Positions 18,297 to 20,874 of a stretch of DNA of 20,874 nucleotides are shown here, in pieces (position 1 is the first letter of the stretch; every line of letters starts with the position of its first letter). Position numbers and translations under genes: made by a program. Source of the DNA: Spirochaeta sp. (GTDB lineage: Bacteria > Spirochaetota > Spirochaetia > DSM-27196 > Alkalispirochaetaceae); assembly GCA_027859055.1 (NCBI GenBank), contig JAQIBO010000412.1, positions 1-20,874 on the forward strand, written 5' to 3'. The notes beneath the pieces are model-generated. The model worked only from the letters and a program-made list of their open reading frames with translations, was not told the DNA's origin and did no database searches.

Positions 18297-18315
18297 TGAC
18301 ATTACACTGATGTCA
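18297..18315. promoter_or_regulatory. inverted repeat TGACAT-N7-ATGTCA, probable operator
   Basis: Perfect 6-bp arms (18297-18302, 18310-18315) overlap a TTGACA (18296-18301) and end where the Shine-Dalgarno AGGAGA begins. This is a likely binding site for the RHH antitoxin encoded just downstream. A clear -10 at the right distance is not visible. Confidence 0.5.
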
Positions 18316-18324
18316 GGAGAAGTC

Positions 18325-18546
18325 ATGAGTCAGATCACCGCCCGAATACCTGACAATCTGTTGGCGGAGCTCGACGCGGCGGCCTCCAGTCTGCGCCGAT
18401 CCCGGGCCGACGTAATCCGGCAGGCCGTCGAATACTACCTCGACGACTACGAGGATCTTCGTGCGGCAGTCTCTGTGCTCCGAGACCCGGCTGATCCTGT
18501 TCTGGACTGGAAGTCGGTGCGGCGTGAATTACTCGATCAGGATTAA
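18325..18546 (+). CDS. ribbon-helix-helix (CopG/ParD-like) antitoxin
   Basis: A 73-residue protein: MSQITARIPDNLLAELDAAA, then SSLRRSRADVIRQAVEYYLD. The opening strand (ITARIP) and the two helices form a complete RHH DNA-binding domain. The remainder (YEDLRAAVSVLRDP, LDWKSVRRELLDQD) would bind the RelE-type partner. AGGAGA lies 4 bases upstream of ATG 18325. It overlaps the toxin gene by 23 bases. Confidence 0.88.
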   Translation: MSQITARIPDNLLAELDAAASSLRRSRADVIRQAVEYYLDDYEDLRAAVSVLRDPADPVLDWKSVRRELLDQD

Positions 18547-18784
18547 GAATAGCGCAAAGAAGGCGCTGGCACGCATCGATCGTCCTGATCGACAGCGAAT
18601 CATAACGCGGATCGACGAACTCGCCGAGAATCCTGCTGCGGGAAGTGTCCTTAAGGGAGAGTTCTCCGGTCTCCGTCGTGTTCGGGTCGGCGCCTACCGT
18701 GTCGTGTACGAAATTCGGGATGAAGAGCTCGTGGTCCTTGTGGTCCGCATCGCTCACCGGCGTGAGGTGTATCGCGGCCGGTAA
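18524..18784 (+). CDS. RelE/ParE-family toxin
   Basis: An 86-residue toxin from GTG 18524, chosen because it yields the standard RelE length. YSIRIKNSAKKALARIDRPD, a helical hairpin, then GLRRVRVGAYRVVYEIRDEE and VVRIAHRREVYRGR follow the RelE fold. The conserved Arg residues and the closing H-R-R-E-V-Y-R are present. RelE proteins cut mRNA in the ribosome. The start lies within the end of the antitoxin gene, so translation is coupled. The pair appears intact. Confidence 0.88.
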   Translation: MNYSIRIKNSAKKALARIDRPDRQRIITRIDELAENPAAGSVLKGEFSGLRRVRVGAYRVVYEIRDEELVVLVVRIAHRREVYRGR

Positions 18785-18978
18785 CCGGTAGCGGCCCACG
18801 TGGTGGCCCTGCCCCGGGAGCCAGGCGGCGCTGAACCGGTTCCCTGGAGTGTCGCGTCCGCTCACGCGTTCCGTGTCGGCGCGTTCCGGTGGGTACGCGC
18901 CTTCGTTAGTTCGATTTTCCGATTCCTCCATCCACCGCGTGACCGCGTGGCAAATCTCCGATAGTATCCACAGCTGTA
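18785..18978. repeat. intergenic repeat (copy L) with hairpin, before jetA
   Basis: GAACCGGTTCCCTGGAG recalls 727-742. GGCGCGT-tccggtgggt-ACGCGCC (18878-18901) is the fourth copy of the hairpin, followed by TTCGTTAGTT, so it may end transcription from the RHH/RelE pair. GTTCGATTTTCCGATTCC follows where other units carry the 10-bp array, which is missing here. GATAGT at 18960-18965 is a weak -10 candidate for jetA. Confidence 0.5.
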
Positions 18979-20451
18979 ATGGCACTTCCCTACGATGATC
19001 TCGTCCGGCTGCGGCGGACGGATCCGGCATGGCGATTGTTGACCGCGGACCGGGCACCGGTGATCGCGTCGTTTCTCGACAGGGCGTTCCGCGAGGGGAC
19101 GCGGCGGACGTGGTCCGAGTCGGAATTGGTGGTGCTCCTCGAGGATGTGCTCTTTGATGTCCAGGCGCTGGAGGGGGCCGACGCGGTGCCGCGAAGCCCG
19201 GGAGAGTACCTGACCGAGTGGGCCCAGGACGACAAGGGGTGGCTGCGGAAGTTCTATCCCCCCGGCGAGGATGAGGCGCACTTTGATCTGTCACCTGCGG
19301 CGGAGCGCGCTCTGGGGTGGCTGGATTCCCTCTTTGAGCGCGGTTTTATCGGGACCGAGAGCCGGCTTCTCACCGCGGTGCACCTGCTGGAACAGATCGT
19401 GGAAGGTGTGGAGGAGGATGCCGACGAGCGGATCCGGCGTCTTGAGGAGCAGCGAGGGGAGATTGACCGGCAGATCGCGGCGATCCGGGCAGGCGATATT
19501 CCGGTGCTGGATGACCGCTCCCTTCGGGAGCGCTTTTTGCAGTTTGCCCGGCTGGCGCGGGAGCTGTTGGCCGATTTTCGCGCGGTGGAGCACCGGTTTC
19601 GTGAGCTGGACCGCGATGTGCGTACCCGGATCGCCGGGTGGGAGGGCGACAAGGCGACGTTGCTCCGGGAGGTGTTCGGCGAACGGGACGTGATCGCCGA
19701 CTCCGACGAGGGGCGCAGCTTCCGGGCGTTCTGGGATTTTCTGATGACCTCCGAGAGTCAGGAGCGATTGTCGCAGTTGCTTGACCGGACCTTTGCGATC
19801 GACGCCCTGGACCGGGCCGACGAGGATATCCGGGACGACCGGCTTCGGCGGGTCCATTACGACTGGATCACCGCCGGCGAGCAGACGCAGCGCACCGTCG
19901 CGCGGCTCTCCCAGCAGCTTCGCCGCTTTCTTGACGACCAGGCGTACCTGGAAAACCGCCGCATTATCGAGATTCTCAACACGATCGGGCGCCACGGGCT
20001 GGTCCTTGCCGACGACGTCCCCAAGGGGAACGTCATGGAGATTGACGGGATGGCCGCCGATATTACGTTGCCCCTGGAGCGGCCGCTGGCCTCCCCCGTT
20101 GAGGATGAGGAGCTTGCCCTCGATCTCGACGGCGGTGAGGATCTTGAGCTGGATCTCTCAGTGCTTTTTGATCAGGTGTATGTGGATACGGCGCGCCTTC
20201 GGCGGCAGATCGACGCGTTGCTCGGCGAGCGGGATCAGGTGGCGCTTGCCACGGTGATAGGTCGCCATCCGTTGCGCGACGGGCTTGCCGAGTTGGTGGG
20301 GTATCTGACCGTTGCGAGTGAGGGCTCCGCCGCGGTGATCGACGATGAGCGTCGTGACCGGATCGTGTGGACCGACCGCGCGGGGGTGACGCGCCGCGCC
20401 CGGGTACCGGTGGTGGTGTTTCGCCGCGCGGGCGGCGGGGGTGGATCATGA
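18979..20451 (+). CDS. jetA: JetA, Wadjet kleisin-like subunit (DUF3375)
   Basis: A 490-residue protein recognised as DUF3375 from its overall pattern: N-terminal PYDDLVRLRRTDPAWRLLTA and DRAPVIASFLDRAFR, then LTEWAQDDKGWLRKFYPPGE, and a long helical middle with ERIRRLEEQRGEIDRQIAAI. JetA is the MukF-like kleisin of the JetABC SMC complex in type I Wadjet, which extrudes plasmid DNA and, with the JetD nuclease, cuts circular plasmids. The next gene is DUF4194 (JetB), which confirms the operon order. Start ATG 18979 has no evident Shine-Dalgarno. The TGA overlaps the jetB ATG (ATGA). It lies apart from the repeat-bounded modules but next to a related spacer. Confidence 0.9.
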   Translation: MALPYDDLVRLRRTDPAWRLLTADRAPVIASFLDRAFREGTRRTWSESELVVLLEDVLFDVQALEGADAVPRSPGEYLTEWAQDDKGWLRKFYPPGEDEAHFDLSPAAERALGWLDSLFERGFIGTESRLLTAVHLLEQIVEGVEEDADERIRRLEEQRGEIDRQIAAIRAGDIPVLDDRSLRERFLQFARLARELLADFRAVEHRFRELDRDVRTRIAGWEGDKATLLREVFGERDVIADSDEGRSFRAFWDFLMTSESQERLSQLLDRTFAIDALDRADEDIRDDRLRRVHYDWITAGEQTQRTVARLSQQLRRFLDDQAYLENRRIIEILNTIGRHGLVLADDVPKGNVMEIDGMAADITLPLERPLASPVEDEELALDLDGGEDLELDLSVLFDQVYVDTARLRRQIDALLGERDQVALATVIGRHPLRDGLAELVGYLTVASEGSAAVIDDERRDRIVWTDRAGVTRRARVPVVVFRRAGGGGGS

Positions 20452-20874
20452 GTGAAAACGGTGAACTTTCCGTTGTGCTGGTGTCCCTGCTCAAAGGGGT
20501 GATCGACCGGGGCGACCACGAGGCGCGGTGGGCGTCGCTCCTGCGGTGGGAGTCTCACGTCCGGGATCACGTTGCGGTCCTGGGTCTGGATCTGGTGATC
20601 GCCGAGGAGGACGGGTACGCGTTTCTCCGCCAGCGGGATTCCGACGAGACCGACGACGAGGGGATTCCGCGGCTGATCCACCGGCGCCCCCTCTCCTATC
20701 CGGTGTCGCTGGTGCTTGCGCTGCTGCGCCGGCGCGTTGCCGAGCACGACGCGGCGAGTGGTGAGGCGCGGGTGGTGGTCTCAGTGGACGAGGTTGAGGG
20801 GCTGGTCCAGCCGTACCTGCCCTCCGGTCCGGACGAGGCAAAGCAGCGCGACCGGGTGGAGAGCTATCTCCGGC
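20448..20874 (+). CDS. jetB: JetB, Wadjet KITE-like subunit (DUF4194), 3' partial
   Basis: The frame runs from ATG 20448 off the window (142 residues seen). ELSVVLVSLLKGVIDRGDHE, then an Asp/Glu-rich AEEDGYAFLRQRDSDETDDE and PRLIHRRPLSYPVSLVLALL match DUF4194, the MukE-like winged-helix partner of JetA. It is translationally coupled to jetA by a 4-base overlap. jetC (SMC) and jetD (TOPRIM nuclease) are expected beyond the edge. Confidence 0.88.
   Translation, partial: MSENGELSVVLVSLLKGVIDRGDHEARWASLLRWESHVRDHVAVLGLDLVIAEEDGYAFLRQRDSDETDDEGIPRLIHRRPLSYPVSLVLALLRRRVAEHDAASGEARVVVSVDEVEGLVQPYLPSGPDEAKQRDRVESYLR

Noticed and set aside
18335..19294. Minus-strand open frame of 319 codons
   Set aside because: It crosses three well-supported plus-strand genes and is rich in Pro/Arg, typical of antisense frames in GC-rich DNA.

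Overview
The window is a GC-rich bacterial accessory island of small toxin-antitoxin and defence-type modules on both strands. It has no housekeeping genes, rRNA, tRNA or intact transposase. GC content looks close to 60 percent. The mix of MNT/HEPN pairs, solitary AAA+ ATPases with nuclease-like C-termini, HipBA, Fic, DUF433 and Wadjet genes suits a free-living bacterium with a large accessory genome. A spirochaete is one possibility, but the sequence alone does not settle the phylum.

Layout from left to right. (1) The end of a fused nucleotidyltransferase-HEPN gene (1-710), then a collapsed ATPase copy (837-1172). (2) Two full ATPases with DUF4143-type tails in convergent orientation (1324-2550 +, 2707-3900 -). 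(3) A complete hipBA operon (4262-5745) with palindromic operators. (4) Two divergent MNT/HEPN pairs. The left HEPN (5868-6248 -) has apparently lost its catalytic loop and the right one (7071-7544 +) is intact. (5) A stretch of remnants and orphan antitoxins (7545-10045): Fic ghost, Phd-type antitoxin, Uma2 scrap, RHH antitoxin with a damaged start, DUF433 antitoxin, IS3 OrfA scrap and a second ATPase ghost. (6) A complete Fic gene (10088-11647 -) between direct repeats. (7) A DUF234-type ATPase (12117-13538 +) and a further ATPase (13843-15066 +). (8) DUF433/DUF5615 and RelB/RelE-like pairs whose toxins are cut short (15411-16810). (9) An intact Phd/VapC pair, a hipBA ghost and an intact RHH/RelE pair (17003-18784). 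(10) The first two genes of a Wadjet (JetABCD) operon, running off the right edge (18979-20874).

The modules are separated by recurring intergenic sequences. The most striking is a junction element seen eight times, always in the same orientation. It is 2 to 5 copies of a 10-bp unit (MTCCCAWTGA, some copies degenerate) followed by ATGTCAC-NN-GACAC. The flanks on either side fall into a few classes, and the same right-hand flank occurs behind different left-hand flanks. This suggests that modules have been reshuffled at the element. A second family of intergenic repeats carries GC-rich hairpins, including GGCGCGT-N10-ACGCGCC four times.

Three gene families (one ATPase, Fic, another ATPase) are present both as a full gene and as internally deleted versions that keep one or both outer ends. 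Several deletion joints fall at short direct repeats. In most damaged toxin-antitoxin modules the antitoxin reading frame survives and the toxin is lost or cut. The island reads as a repeat-punctuated collection of defence and addiction modules undergoing duplication, shuffling and toxin-first decay.
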